A model generated the notes under the pieces. It saw only the letters and a list, made by a program, of their open reading frames with translations. It was not told the DNA's origin and did no database searches. DNA of 64,000 nt from Saccharopolyspora soli (GTDB lineage: Bacteria; Actinomycetota; Actinomycetes; Mycobacteriales; Pseudonocardiaceae), in contig NZ_JALBWV010000022.1 of assembly GCF_022678645.1 (NCBI RefSeq), forward strand, positions 1-64,000, read 5' to 3'. Position numbers and translations under genes: made by a program. Of this stretch, positions 1 through 8,630 are shown piece after piece (within the stretch, counting starts at the first letter, position 1; every line of letters starts with the position of its first letter).

Positions 1-75
1 GTCGGTGCCGAGGCCAAGGGCTGCTGGCTGCCGACCCACGCGGGCCGCTCGGCCTGGCTGGCCGCCTCCGCCTGA
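1..75 (+). CDS. 3' end of an unidentified gene (partial)
   Basis: Frame 1 is open from the first base and ends with TGA at 73-75, giving 24 residues ending AWLAASA. The family cannot be told from so short a piece. That it is a real gene end is supported by the strong hairpin at 166-210, which would serve as its terminator, and by the absence of any other plausible gene before it. Confidence 0.4.
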   Translation, partial: VGAEAKGCWLPTHAGRSAWLAASA

Positions 76-165
76 CCCCCCGGCGGACCCTCGTGGCCGC
101 TGCCCGAGGCCCCCGCCCCGACCCCGGCGCCGGACCGCGCCCCGGCACCGGGCATCCCCCGAGAA

Positions 166-210
166 GATCGAGTTCCCGCGCATCTGGCGCCCCAGCGCGG
201 GAACTCGATC
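166..210. terminator. bidirectional hairpin terminator
   Basis: A perfect 16-bp stem (166-181 with 195-210, arm GATCGAGTTCCCGCGC) with a 13-nt loop lies between the plus-strand gene end at 75 and the minus-strand gene end at 230. There is no T-run, which is usual for actinobacterial terminators. Confidence 0.75.
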
Positions 211-229
211 GGGGCTGCCGCCCAGCGCG

Positions 230-1066
230 TCACGATTCCCAGCGCGGCAGTTCGATCCCGTGCAGGTTCCGGTACGCCGCGGTCGGCGGCGATGACCAGC
301 CGCTGAGCAGATCCGGGTCCACTCGGTAGACCTCGATGCCGAGCGGGCGGCACACATCGATGGGATCACGCGCATCCGGTCCCCACAGCGGGACCGACAG
401 ATCACCGCCCGGACAGGTCGACAACGCGCACAGCAGGTCGATTTCGGCGAAGAACTCGAAGAAGTCGCCGCGTTTCGCGGGACATGCCTTCATGAAGTAC
501 CGGTCCTCGTCGTTCAGCCCGGTGCACTGGAACACGTTGAGCACGTCGTGCACGTCGAACTCGGTCAGCCCGTGCGGCAGCACTGCGCGGGTGAGGTTCG
601 AGTGGCAGTGGAAGTCGAAGTCCTCGCCGGTGAGCATCCGGTTGACGTATGGATCGCAGCGGGTGCCGAGCAGATCGTGCACCCGACCGCCTTCGCCGTC
701 GATCCCGTAATCGGCCAAGCTGTCGCCGGTGATGGTGGCCAGCGGCCGCAGGAACGGCAGCGTCGACCACAACCGGTCGAAGATCGACACGTGCGCGGCT
801 TGCAACTGCCGAGTGCGCGCGGCCCACATCCGTTCCCGCGGATCGTGCCGGTTCCAGATGTTGAGGTCGCCGACCTGCGGCCCGTCGATCGCCACGATCC
901 GGCACAGATGCCCGGCCGGGACCTGCCACGCGATCCCGGACCGGATCGGCAGCACGAACGACTCGACCAACTCGCGCCGCTGCGTCGCGCCGAGCGTCCG
1001 GTAGAACTCCCTGTCCACGTCCAACGCCCCAGAACCGCTCTGGTACGCCGCCGCTGGTGATCCCAT
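230..1066 (-). CDS. DUF1989 (urea carboxylase-associated) family protein
   Basis: 278 residues. The protein resembles the DUF1989 family, whose members are found next to urea carboxylase/amidolyase genes and are proposed to act on small nitrogen compounds; the reaction is not settled. Visible features are a core at about residues 30-215 with conserved Cys/His clusters (RCDPYVN, DFHCHSN, NVFQCTGLN) that could bind a metal. No signal peptide or membrane segment is seen, so it is probably cytoplasmic. The start is the ATG preceded by AGGAGA eight bases upstream; an upstream in-frame start at 1117 lacks such a site. No urea carboxylase gene lies in the window, so the link to urea use cannot be tested here. 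Confidence 0.8.
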   Translation of the reverse strand: MGSPAAAYQSGSGALDVDREFYRTLGATQRRELVESFVLPIRSGIAWQVPAGHLCRIVAIDGPQVGDLNIWNRHDPRERMWAARTRQLQAAHVSIFDRLWSTLPFLRPLATITGDSLADYGIDGEGGRVHDLLGTRCDPYVNRMLTGEDFDFHCHSNLTRAVLPHGLTEFDVHDVLNVFQCTGLNDEDRYFMKACPAKRGDFFEFFAEIDLLCALSTCPGGDLSVPLWGPDARDPIDVCRPLGIEVYRVDPDLLSGWSSPPTAAYRNLHGIELPRWES

Positions 1067-1140
1067 GTCCGTGTTCTCCTGTCGGCTTGAGCAGATCCTC
1101 CGGCGCCAACCTCTCACGGGATTGAACGGTCGTGCGCCGG

Positions 1141-1848
1141 TCAGGCGACTTCGTACATCGGGTTCGGGATCTTCACGGCACGTTCGGCGTGCCCGCCGGT
1201 CAGGTCGGAGTCCTGGTCACCGACGTTCAGGATGATCTGGTAGCCCTGCTGCTCGATGTTCGCGCGGGCCCCGCTCTTGTACGGCACCACTGACGGGTCG
1301 TGGTCGTCGGCCGGTCGCAGGTACAGGCCGTCGGGCTCGGGGTAGCCCTCCTCGCGGAGGTCCTGCGCGCTGGCAGCGCGCATTTCCGGGCCCTCCCGGC
1401 GGCCGGTGATGAAGAAGACCGCGACGCCGTGCGAGTCGGCGAAGCGCACCAGATCCACCGTCGGGGCGATCCCGGTGGCTTCGCGGGCCAGCACGTACCC
1501 GTCGAAAGCCGCCGCGTCGTAACCGAAATCGTGCTCGACCTCGTAGCCGTAGGTGGACAGGCCGGTCTCGTCGATGTCGAGCACGATGGCCGGTTTCGGC
1601 ACCCCCTGCGCGAGGCGGCGGGCCAGGTAGTCCTGGCCCCGCTGGTCGGCGCGGGCGATGTCGGCGTCCCACCGGCCCGAGTCGTGGTACGCCACGATGG
1701 ACTGCTTCAGGTCGGACAGGTTCGGGGCCGGTTCGGCAGATTTCGTCCCTTCGGCTCCCTGCGCCGTGGCGCAGCCGGTTGCGAGCAATCCGACCAGGGC
1801 GAGTGACGAGGCGATTCGGGGTGCGGCGGCGGACTTCCTACCGGTCAC
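1141..1848 (-). CDS. lipid-anchored HAD-family acid phosphatase
   Basis: 235 residues. This is a secreted acid phosphatase of the HAD IIIB type, probably releasing phosphate from organic phosphomonoesters outside the membrane. The start is the GTG with AGGAGG upstream. It is followed by a basic N-terminus, a hydrophobic stretch and the lipobox LLATGC, so it should be lipid-anchored. The four HAD motifs are visible: VLDIDETG (nucleophile and acid/base Asp), FFITGRREG, the Lys in VPYKSGAR, and NVGDQDSDL. It diverges from the AraC-type gene at 2034, with 185 bp between them that could hold both promoters. The next gene downstream, the DUF1989 protein on the same strand, is 74 bp away. Confidence 0.88.
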   Translation of the reverse strand: MTGRKSAAAPRIASSLALVGLLATGCATAQGAEGTKSAEPAPNLSDLKQSIVAYHDSGRWDADIARADQRGQDYLARRLAQGVPKPAIVLDIDETGLSTYGYEVEHDFGYDAAAFDGYVLAREATGIAPTVDLVRFADSHGVAVFFITGRREGPEMRAASAQDLREEGYPEPDGLYLRPADDHDPSVVPYKSGARANIEQQGYQIILNVGDQDSDLTGGHAERAVKIPNPMYEVA

Positions 1849-2033
1849 GATGCGAAACCTCCTGGTACGCCGACTACGTGGGCCGTCCGGGATCCGCTGC
1901 GAACGCGGTCGAGGCGGAAGGGGCGGTTGTCGATTGGAGTGTTGCACGGGGTAGGCGGGTCGGTCACCGGCGCTACCGTCGTGGCCAGCCACCGACTGGG
2001 GCCGTGACCTGGGTCCGTTTGGAGGGTGCGGGC

Positions 2034-2831
2034 ATGCCGGATGTCGTAACCGAGGCCGCGCGCTTCATCGCGGCCCGCGCCGAAGAGCGGATCAAGCTGG
2101 CCGACGTCGCCGACCACGTCGGCTACAGCCCCTTCCACCTGGCCAGATCGTTCGAACGGCAGCTCGGCGTGCCACCGGGGCAGTTCCTCGCCGCGCACCG
2201 CTTCCAACGCGCCAAGCGACTGCTGCTCGCCGATGACGACCGGATCATCGACATCTGCTTCGCGGTCGGCTTCACCTCGGTCGGCACGTTCACCAGGCGG
2301 TTCACCGCCGACGTCGGCGTCTGCCCGACCGATTTCCGCCGACTCCCCCACTCGCTCGCGGACGCACCGCCGAAACCCGTTCACATCCCGGGTTCGGTGC
2401 CGCGCGGCGGCGTAGTCACCGGGAAAGTCCACCTCAGCACGGCCGCGCTGGCGGCGCTGCGGGACACCGCCTCGGTCTACGTCGGTCTGTTCCCGCGCCG
2501 GTCCCCGCGCGGAATCCCGATCAGCGGTTCTTTGCTGGACGAAACCGGCGACTTCACGCTTACCGGCGTCCCGCCGGGCAACTATTGGCTGCTATCCACG
2601 GCGTTCGCGTCGCGCGCGGAGGCTCCAGCCCAGCTGGTGCCAGCCTGGAACGTGGTCGGCGGTTCGCCGTGGCCGGTGCGGGTGTCCGCGCGACAGCCCT
2701 GCCACCACCGCGAGGTGCACCTCGACGTGGCCGCCGAGTGGTCGACACCGGTGCTGGTCGCGCTCCCGCCGCTGGCGTCACCGATTGCGCAAGATCGGAG
2801 AAGACAGTCCCCGCTGCTCGCCCTACATTGA
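2034..2831 (+). CDS. AraC-type regulator with C-terminal beta-sandwich-like domain
   Basis: 265 residues. Unusually for the family the AraC DNA-binding unit is at the N-terminus (about residues 1-105): first helix-turn-helix around IKLADVADHVGYSPFHLARSFE, second around IIDICFAVGFTSVGTFTRRF. Residues about 115-250 hold a pattern typical of transthyretin or carboxypeptidase-regulatory-like beta sandwiches (GKVHLS, ISGSLLDETGDFTLTGVPPGNYWLL), which may be the sensor. The ATG has GGAGGG a few bases upstream. It lies 48 bp before the BNR-protein gene in the same direction and may control that gene or the divergent phosphatase. Target and ligand are unknown. Confidence 0.8.
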   Translation: MPDVVTEAARFIAARAEERIKLADVADHVGYSPFHLARSFERQLGVPPGQFLAAHRFQRAKRLLLADDDRIIDICFAVGFTSVGTFTRRFTADVGVCPTDFRRLPHSLADAPPKPVHIPGSVPRGGVVTGKVHLSTAALAALRDTASVYVGLFPRRSPRGIPISGSLLDETGDFTLTGVPPGNYWLLSTAFASRAEAPAQLVPAWNVVGGSPWPVRVSARQPCHHREVHLDVAAEWSTPVLVALPPLASPIAQDRRRQSPLLALH

Positions 2832-2879
2832 CCCCCAGCAGGCAAAACATTTCCGCGGCGGACGTCCCAGGGAGTAGTC

Positions 2880-3995
2880 ATGAGCCGTGTCCGAGTCCTC
2901 GTCGGCACCCGCAAGGGGGCGTTCGTCCTGACTGCGGACGGCAAGCGCGAGCAGTGGGAGGTCAGCGGCCCGCACTTCGGCGGCTGGCAGCTCTACCACC
3001 TCAAGGCATCGCCCGTCGACCCGAACCGGCTGTACGCCTCGCAGTCGCTCGGCTGGTTCGGGCAGCTGATCCAGCGCTCCGACGACGGCGGCCAGACCTG
3101 GGAACCGGTGGGCAACAAGTTCAGCTACGAAGGCACGCCCGGCACGCACCAGTGGTACGACGGCACGCCGCATCCCTGGGAATTCGAGCGGGTCTGGCAC
3201 CTCGAACCGTCCCTGACCGATCCGGACACGGTGTACGCCGGGGTCGAGGACGCCGCGCTGTTCCGCACCACCGACGGCGGTCAGACCTGGCACGAACTGC
3301 CCGCGCTGCGCGAACACGGCACGGCCGCTGGCTGGCAGCCCGGCGCTGGCGGGATGTGCCTGCACACGATCATCCAGGCGCCGAACGATCCGAACCGGAT
3401 CTACGTCGCGATCTCGGCAGCGGGCGCCTTCCGCACCGACGACGGCGGCAAGTCCTGGCAGCCGATCAACCGCGGGCTGCGCTCGGTGGGCCTGCCCGAT
3501 GAGGACGCCGAGGTCGGCCACTGCGTGCACCGCATCGCCCTGCACCCGCAGCGCCCGGACGTGCTGTTCATGCAGAAGCACTGGGACGTAATGCGCAGCG
3601 ATGACGCGGGCGATTCCTGGTACGAGATCAGCGGCGACCTGCCGACCGACTTCGGCTTCCCGATCGACGTGCACGCCCACGAGCCGAACACGGTCTACGT
3701 CGTGCCGATCAAGAGCGACGAGCAGCACTACCCGCTGGACGGCAAGCTTCGCGTGTACCGCAGCCGGTCCGGCGGCTACGAGTGGGAGCCGCTGACCAAC
3801 GGCCTGCCGCAGAGCAACTGCTACGTCGATGTGCTGCGGGATGCGATGGCGGTGGATTCGCTGGACGACTGCGGCATCTACTTCGGCACCACCGGCGGCC
3901 AGGTGTACGTCTCGCCGGATGCCGGGGACAACTGGCGACCGATCGTCCGAGACCTGCCAGCGGTGTTGTCCGTCGAGGTGCAGACGCTGCCATGA
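2880..3995 (+). CDS. BNR-repeat beta-propeller (sialidase-like fold) protein
   Basis: 371 residues. It has at least five Asp-box/BNR motifs of the S-x-D-x-G-x-x-W type: [40 protein letters not shown] and [10 protein letters not shown]. These place it in the BNR/sortilin-like propeller group often auto-annotated as exo-alpha-sialidase or glycosyl hydrolase. It has no signal peptide and I see no sialidase arginine-triad signature, so enzymatic activity is doubtful and it may be a cytoplasmic propeller. The ATG has GGGAG five bases upstream. Its stop overlaps the start of the ubiquitin-like gene (ATGA), which implies translational coupling and a shared role. Confidence 0.85.
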   Translation: MSRVRVLVGTRKGAFVLTADGKREQWEVSGPHFGGWQLYHLKASPVDPNRLYASQSLGWFGQLIQRSDDGGQTWEPVGNKFSYEGTPGTHQWYDGTPHPWEFERVWHLEPSLTDPDTVYAGVEDAALFRTTDGGQTWHELPALREHGTAAGWQPGAGGMCLHTIIQAPNDPNRIYVAISAAGAFRTDDGGKSWQPINRGLRSVGLPDEDAEVGHCVHRIALHPQRPDVLFMQKHWDVMRSDDAGDSWYEISGDLPTDFGFPIDVHAHEPNTVYVVPIKSDEQHYPLDGKLRVYRSRSGGYEWEPLTNGLPQSNCYVDVLRDAMAVDSLDDCGIYFGTTGGQVYVSPDAGDNWRPIVRDLPAVLSVEVQTLP

Positions 3996-4291
3996 TCCGC
4001 GTCGCGCTGCCCAACCACCTGCGGACGCTGGCCAAGATCGCGGACCGCGAGGTCACCCTGGACGTCGAAGGTCCGCCCACCCAACGGAAGGTGCTCGACG
4101 CGCTGGAAGCCCGGTTCCCGATGTTGCGCGGCACGGTCCGCGACCAGGACACCAAACGCCGCCGGGCGTTCATCCGGTTCTTCGCCTGCGAACAGGACCT
4201 CTCCCACGAGTCCCCGGACACCCCGCTGCCGGACGAAGTGGCAACCGGCAAGGAGCCGTACCTGATCGTCGGAGCGATGGCTGGCGGCTGA
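3992..4291 (+). CDS. MoaD/ThiS-fold ubiquitin-like protein ending in Gly-Gly
   Basis: 99 residues starting [15 protein letters not shown] and ending VGAMAGG. The length, the N-terminal beta-grasp pattern, the PEYLIVGA-like C-terminal strand (here [11 protein letters not shown]) and the terminal diglycine match MoaD/ThiS sulfur carriers, which are adenylated and thiocarboxylated at that diglycine by an E1-like enzyme. No E1, MoaE, ThiG or cysteine-synthase partner is nearby, so the sulfur-transfer route is unknown. The ATG overlaps the stop of the BNR gene by ATGA. A paired propeller/sulfur-carrier function is inferred from that coupling. Confidence 0.85.
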   Translation: MIRVALPNHLRTLAKIADREVTLDVEGPPTQRKVLDALEARFPMLRGTVRDQDTKRRRAFIRFFACEQDLSHESPDTPLPDEVATGKEPYLIVGAMAGG

Positions 4292-4302
4292 CGTTCCGCA
4301 CG

Positions 4303-4340
4303 ATGCGTCGGGGAGCAGGCGATGTCCGCCCCCGACGCAT
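4303..4340. terminator. hairpin terminator after the BNR/MoaD pair
   Basis: Arms 4303-4313 (ATGCGTCGGGG) and 4330-4340 are perfectly complementary over 11 bp, starting 12 bp after the stop codon at 4291. Confidence 0.7.
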
Positions 4341-4438
4341 TCGCGGCCGGGACCGAATTCTTCGAATCCGTACGCACAAATCGCGCGGAAATGTGGGCCC
4401 GTTCGAATGCTCAGCGCCTGTCTTCGATCTTGTTTTTG

Positions 4439-4611
4439 AAGCGGCGAGGCCGCTTAGCCCACCTACGCAACTCGCACCGCTGCGGGTTCTCAGACGTCGT
4501 CTCGCGAGGACAGCCACGACGCTGTGTATCAGGACATACATGAGTCGGGGATCCCGGAGTCGAGACGGCGTCTGAGGTTCCGCCACTGGCACCGCAAAGC
4601 AAAACGAGTTC
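4439..4611 (-). repeat. dispersed intergenic repeat, copy 1
   Basis: Read on the minus strand this stretch shares ordered blocks with 10054-10280: GCGGAACCTCA, CTCGACTCCGGGATCCCCGA, GGCTGTCCTCGCG, GAACCCGC-GCGGTGCGAG, and a closing hairpin AAGCGGC/GCCGCTT (4439-4455). It also shares its 5' part (GAACTCGTTTGC, GGAACCTCAGA, GATCCCCGACTCATGTA) with 25121-25230. It sits between convergent genes, is not coding, and fills most of the 4292-4623 gap. Confidence 0.8.
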
Positions 4612-4623
4612 AGATCCAGGTGT

Positions 4624-5022
4624 TCAGAAGTCGAACACGGCGCCGGTCCGGGCCTTGAGCTCGCAGGGATTGGCCGCCTTCACGTCGAAGTCCACCTGCT
4701 GACCGCGCCACGCACCCGCGCCAGTCGCCCGCACCTGGCGGCTCTCCTTGGTGCAGATCATGGACTTGCCCAGGTCCATCCGCGCCGGGTTCCCATCGAC
4801 TCGGCGCAATTCGTCGCACGCGGTGGTCGCCCGCGGATGGTTCCCACCCGCGGGGTCGCAGTTCAGGGTCACGGTCCTTGAACCGCGGAGTTCCGTCACC
4901 GTCAGCGTGATCGTGCTCTGCGCCGCGTTGTCGGATGCGGCCGAAGCGCCCCCTGGAACCAGCACCGCCGCAGCGAATGCGATCCCCACCACGGCACGGC
5001 CGAGCAACCGAATACCGGTCAT
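4624..5022 (-). CDS. secreted subtilisin-inhibitor-like (SSI family) protein
   Basis: 132 residues with a Sec signal peptide (hydrophobic residues about 9-25, cleavage after GGASA). The mature part follows the Streptomyces subtilisin inhibitor pattern: TLNCDPAGGNHPRATTACDEL, a second Cys pair, and the C-terminal NPCELKARTGAVFDF. In SSI the reactive bond follows the residue two positions after the Cys of CPM; here that segment reads ICTKES, which would put Lys at P1 and favour trypsin-like proteases (inference). It is 391 bp from another secreted protein gene on the same strand, with that gene's terminator between them. Confidence 0.85.
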   Translation of the reverse strand: MTGIRLLGRAVVGIAFAAAVLVPGGASAASDNAAQSTITLTVTELRGSRTVTLNCDPAGGNHPRATTACDELRRVDGNPARMDLGKSMICTKESRQVRATGAGAWRGQQVDFDVKAANPCELKARTGAVFDF

Positions 5023-5342
5023 TTCGCGTCATCCTCCGTCCTGGCCGAAAGAATAGGAACGGTGTTCTCCTTACCGCACCTAGAACGATCTCTCCGAACG
5101 AGCAGAAAAGGATCACTGATCGGATTCCCCCGAAGCGGTAATCGCTACCGCCCGCCACCTCGCGGCGCGGCGCGTGACCCCGGAGCACTACCACGATCGT
5201 TCAGCGGGGATTCGAACCGGCGACAGGACCGGGCAGCATGACAACTCCGGGTAGCCCCAATCGCCCCAGGAGTGTGTCGCACCCGAAGAAAGCCGCCGAA
5301 ATTTCACATCGATTTGTCTATTAATCGAGCGCCCGCGGAAAA

Positions 5343-5380
5343 GCCCGCTGATCCGGCGCGAGGGCACCAGATCAGCGGGC
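5343..5380 (-). terminator. hairpin terminator after the secreted trefoil-like gene
   Basis: Arms GCCCGCTGATC (5343-5353) and its exact complement (5370-5380) form an 11-bp stem just downstream of the minus-strand stop at 5414. The rest of the 5023-5413 gap is the promoter side of the SSI-like gene; at 5201-5226 it holds a tRNA T-arm-like stretch (GGGGATTCGAACC) with no tRNA body. Confidence 0.7.
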
Positions 5381-5413
5381 CGGTACCAATTCAGGCTACG
5401 CCCGGTTCAGCTC

Positions 5414-5935
5414 CTAGGCGCTGAGCCGGAAAACGCTCGCCAGGTCGTCCTGCGCCGAACCGGACGGCGTCGAGGAACGCGGCTTGAGCGTCAGCCAACT
5501 GTCGGAAGCACCCAGTTCCTGGACGGAAACCGCGAGGTCGGGGGCGTTCTTCGGGGTGATGACGTAGCCGTCCTCGCTCCAGTTGAGGATCCACTTCTGA
5601 CGGTCGCTGCGCTGCTCGCACCGCGCGGAGTAGACCGCCCCGTCGAACCACGGCTGGGACTCCACGCACTCGCGCGTCGCCTGGTTCCGGATGGTCACCG
5701 AACCATCGGACTGCTCGGAGACGACCCACTTGTCGCTGTTGGTCGGTGAACTGGCCGGTCCGCTGATCGTCTTGATCACCTGGTCGCCGTGCACAGCCCA
5801 CCGGGATCCGTCAGCCGAGTTGGTGATCTCCGTGAAAAGCGCCGGATCGGATTGCGCCGACGCGGGTAGAGCCGGGACTAGGGCGATCGTCGCCAAGGCG
5901 CCGAGGGTGCCCAACATCCAGCGAGCGCGGGTCAT
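5414..5935 (-). CDS. secreted beta-trefoil-like protein
   Basis: 173 residues. The signal peptide is clear (MTRARWML, hydrophobic core, cleavage near PASAQS). The mature protein has spaced patterns typical of RICIN/beta-trefoil domains: SRWAVHGDQVIK, DKWVVSEQSDGSVTIRN, RQKWILNWSEDGYVITPK and SWLTLKP. Two Cys residues (ECVESQ, SARCEQ) could form one disulfide. Carbohydrate binding or protease inhibition are both possible for this fold; its neighbour is an SSI-type inhibitor, but the sequence does not decide. A hairpin terminator follows the stop. Confidence 0.65.
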   Translation of the reverse strand: MTRARWMLGTLGALATIALVPALPASAQSDPALFTEITNSADGSRWAVHGDQVIKTISGPASSPTNSDKWVVSEQSDGSVTIRNQATRECVESQPWFDGAVYSARCEQRSDRQKWILNWSEDGYVITPKNAPDLAVSVQELGASDSWLTLKPRSSTPSGSAQDDLASVFRLSA

Positions 5936-6271
5936 GATTTCCCCTCTCTACGAAGAACTTTCCGAAATAGGCGATCAGGTTTCAGATCACCTGAATAAGA
6001 TCTCTACCAGCATTTCTGAAGAATCTCGCACCGGATCACCACAAAGAGTGGGATGTTACATTCCGAAAAGATCGACTTAAATTGATCAATTCCTCAGTGG
6101 ACGATACATGAAAGAAAGTGGAAATCATTTCGAAAATCATACCCGGATCGCGAACCGGAGTATCCACAATGGACGTGATATTGATCGGCGCCGCCCAGGA
6201 GGACGAGGCGCCGCACACGTCGCACGGCAACAACGATCCCAGCCGACGTAGTGCCGCCGAACTGGCAAAAC
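5936..6271. other. AT-richer gap with promoter of the secreted gene
   Basis: No gene is supported in these 336 bases. Composition is more AT-rich than the surroundings. A dyad TCAGGT (5975-5980) / ACCTGA (5989-5994) lies 40-60 bp upstream of the 5935 start and could be a regulator site or a short hairpin. Confidence 0.4.
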
Positions 6272-6346
6272 TGGTGCGCGATACTGGGATTGAACCAGTG
6301 ACCTCTACCGTGTCAAGGTAGCGCTCTCCCACTGAGCTAATCGCGC
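6272..6346 (-). tRNA. tRNA-Val (anticodon GAC)
   Basis: A complete cloverleaf on the minus strand: acceptor GCGCGAT/ATCGCGC, D-arm GCTC-AGTGGGA-GAGC, anticodon stem CTACC/GGTAG with loop TTGACAC (anticodon GAC), T-arm ACTGG-TTCAATC-CCAGT, discriminator A and an encoded CCA at 6272-6274. Confidence 0.95.
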
Positions 6347-6416
6347 TGAGCGGCTCGACCGCGTGCGGGAATCAGCCTAGCCGAGCCCCGCTCGTGGTTG
6401 CGCACCCACCCCGGTT

Positions 6417-6617
6417 TCACACCGGCCGCTCGAAGGTGACCAGCAATCCTTCCACGCCACCCGGCCCGATGCGGCCCTTGACGTCCGCTCCGGTGATCGC
6501 CTTCAGCTGCCAGCCCTGGGCGGCGTGGTCGTTGAGCACCCGTTCCAGCTTTTCGCCGGACATCTTGCCGCCGAGCCACTTCTCCCTGAGCTCCACGACC
6601 TTGTACTGGTACGGCAT
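6417..6617 (-). CDS. DUF4177-like small protein
   Basis: 66 residues, MPYQYKVVELREKWLGGKMSG followed by a LERVLNDHAAQGWQLKAIT block. The Y-K-V start and the ...LN..A.QGW.L..I pattern match DUF4177 proteins, small cytoplasmic proteins of unknown role. A G-rich stretch precedes the ATG but the ribosome binding site is not strong. Confidence 0.75.
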   Translation of the reverse strand: MPYQYKVVELREKWLGGKMSGEKLERVLNDHAAQGWQLKAITGADVKGRIGPGGVEGLLVTFERPV

Positions 6618-6682
6618 CTCGGCCCCCGGTTCTCGTGAACACCTTTCAGGAGTCCAACGATGTTCGCCGGGCGCCAGTTCCG

Positions 6683-6991
6683 TCAGGGATCGCAGGTGCT
6701 GCCCGGCATGGGCGCCAAGAACTCGGCCGCCGCCCAACGAGCGTCGTCGAGCGCGCGGAAGCCGCCGATCACGTTCGGCGTCGCGGCGACCTCCTCGCCC
6801 TGCTGCAACGAATCCACCCGGTCCTCACCGGCATTGGGCCCGGAACGGACGTTGAGGACGTCGGCGGTCACGTGGAACGTGCACGGCTTGGGCTCGCCGG
6901 AGCTGCTACCGGTCTGGCTGGCGCCGATCAGGTAGATAACTCCGAGCAGGCCAGCACCGGCGAGCAGAACTGTGCGGGGCAGCGGGATCAC
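6683..6991 (-). CDS. membrane-anchored bacterial SH3 domain protein
   Basis: 102 residues. The GTG at 6989-6991 is chosen because GGGAGG lies six bases upstream; an ATG nine codons further upstream has no such site. An N-terminal hydrophobic anchor (residues 6-24) is followed by an SH3-type-3 pattern (VTADVLNVRSGPNAGEDRVDSL, W-A near the end) and two Cys. Such domains bind peptidoglycan or peptides outside the membrane. The terminator at 7169-7200 separates it from icd upstream on the same strand. Confidence 0.75.
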   Translation of the reverse strand: MIPLPRTVLLAGAGLLGVIYLIGASQTGSSSGEPKPCTFHVTADVLNVRSGPNAGEDRVDSLQQGEEVAATPNVIGGFRALDDARWAAAEFLAPMPGSTCDP

Positions 6992-7168
6992 GGCATACCT
7001 CCCGGTCAGGAGCGTCATCCCAGCTATAGCGGGACGCGCGGCGACCGCGAAAGCCCAGGCACCCGACGGCGCGCGCGGTTCAACGCCTCGGGTGTCGCCC
7101 GCCCGGCCACCATGTGCGCGCGGTAGCCCGGCCCACCGCTCCCGGCGAAAACGCCGCCCCAGAAACGA

Positions 7169-7200
7169 AACGCCGCTCCCTCGAAAACGGGAGCGGCGTT
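7169..7200 (-). terminator. hairpin terminator of icd
   Basis: A perfect 12-bp stem (AACGCCGCTCCC at 7169-7180 with 7189-7200) and an 8-nt loop begin 18 bp after the icd stop. Confidence 0.8.
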
Positions 7201-7218
7201 CGCGGTTCGCGTCGAAGA

Positions 7219-8439
7219 TCAGCGGTTGGCCATCTTCTTCTGCAAGTTCTCGTCCAGGGTGGCGAGGAATTCCTCGGTGGTCTGAAAGCCCTGGTCGCCA
7301 CCGACCAGCAGCGCCAGGTCCTTGGTCATCCGCCCGCTCTCGACGGTCTCGATGACGACCTTCTCCAGCGTGCCGGCGAAGCCGACGACATCCGGGGTCG
7401 AATCCAGCTTGCCGCGGTGCTGCAGACCGCGGGTCCAAGCGAAGATCGACGCGATCGGGTTGGTCGAGGTGGGCTTGCCCTGCTGGTGCTGGCGGTAGTG
7501 CCGGGTGACCGTGCCGTGCGCGGCCTCCGCCTCCACCTTGCCGTCGGCGGTCATCAGCACCGACGTCATCAGGCCCAGCGAGCCGAAGCCCTGCGCCACG
7601 GTGTCGGACTGCACGTCACCGTCGTAGTTCTTGCACGCCCAGACGTAGCCGCCCTCCCACTTCAAGGCGCTGGCGACCATGTCGTCGATCAGCCGGTGCT
7701 CGTATGTGATGCCCTTGGCGTCGAAGTCGGCCTTGTACTCGGCCTCGAAGATCTCCTGGAACACGTCCTTGAACATGCCGTCGTACGCCTTGAGGATCGT
7801 GTTCTTGGTCGACATGTAGACCGGGTAGCCGCGCTCCAGGCCGTAGCGGAAGGAGGCGCGGGCGAATTCCTCGATGGACTTGCGGTAGTTGTACATCGCC
7901 ATCGAGACGCCGCCGTCCTCGCCGAACTTGGCGACCTCGAACTCGATCGGCTCGCCGCCGTCGTCCGGGGTGTAGGTGATGGTGACGGTGCCCGGCCCGG
8001 GGACCTTGAAGTCGGATGCCTTGTACTGGTCGCCGTGCGCGTGACGGCCGATGACGATCGGCTTGGTCCAGGTCGGCACGTAGCGCGGGATGTTCGAGAT
8101 GACGATCGGCTCGCGGAAGATGACGCCGCCGAGGATGTTGCGGATCGTCCCGTTCGGGCTCCGCCACATCTTCTTCAGGCCGAACTCCTCCACGCGGGCC
8201 TCGTCTGGGGTGATGGTGGCGCATTTCACGCCCACCCCGTGCTTGGCGATGGCGTTCGCCGCGTCGACCGTGACCTGGTCGTCCGTGGCGTCCCGGTGCT
8301 CGATGCCGAGGTCGTAGTAATCGAGGTTGATGTCCAGATATGGGTGGATCAGCTTGTCCTTGATGAAGGACCAGATGATCCGGGTCATCTCGTCGCCGTC
8401 GAGCTCGGCGATGGTGCCCTGGACCTTGATCTTGCTCAT
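7219..8439 (-). CDS. icd: NADP-dependent isocitrate dehydrogenase (homodimeric type)
   Basis: 406 residues. It oxidatively decarboxylates isocitrate to 2-oxoglutarate in the TCA cycle, in the cytoplasm. The sequence is the short dimeric subfamily shared with eukaryotic IDH1: [20 protein letters not shown], substrate segment SPNGTIRN, metal/substrate segment [17 protein letters not shown] and [12 protein letters not shown] near the cofactor site. Length matches the family. The ATG is at the conserved N-terminus. It is transcribed alone, ending at a strong hairpin, with a divergent promoter region (8440-8630) shared with the YdjM-type gene. Confidence 0.96.
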   Translation of the reverse strand: MSKIKVQGTIAELDGDEMTRIIWSFIKDKLIHPYLDINLDYYDLGIEHRDATDDQVTVDAANAIAKHGVGVKCATITPDEARVEEFGLKKMWRSPNGTIRNILGGVIFREPIVISNIPRYVPTWTKPIVIGRHAHGDQYKASDFKVPGPGTVTITYTPDDGGEPIEFEVAKFGEDGGVSMAMYNYRKSIEEFARASFRYGLERGYPVYMSTKNTILKAYDGMFKDVFQEIFEAEYKADFDAKGITYEHRLIDDMVASALKWEGGYVWACKNYDGDVQSDTVAQGFGSLGLMTSVLMTADGKVEAEAAHGTVTRHYRQHQQGKPTSTNPIASIFAWTRGLQHRGKLDSTPDVVGFAGTLEKVVIETVESGRMTKDLALLVGGDQGFQTTEEFLATLDENLQKKMANR

Positions 8440-8630
8440 GTGGCGGGGTGCTCCTCTCGCGAGAATGCAAGCGGTACAAGCGTACTGCTATCGAACTCGA
8501 TTGTGCCCTCCACCCTTCTCCTGCCACCACCCTCGCGGGGGCGCGATGCGCCACTTCTGCGGTGGCGACCCGGTGTCGTGATCTTCTTCTACGCTCGACA
8601 CCCGAACGAGCGATCTTGGAGGGGGGCTCG

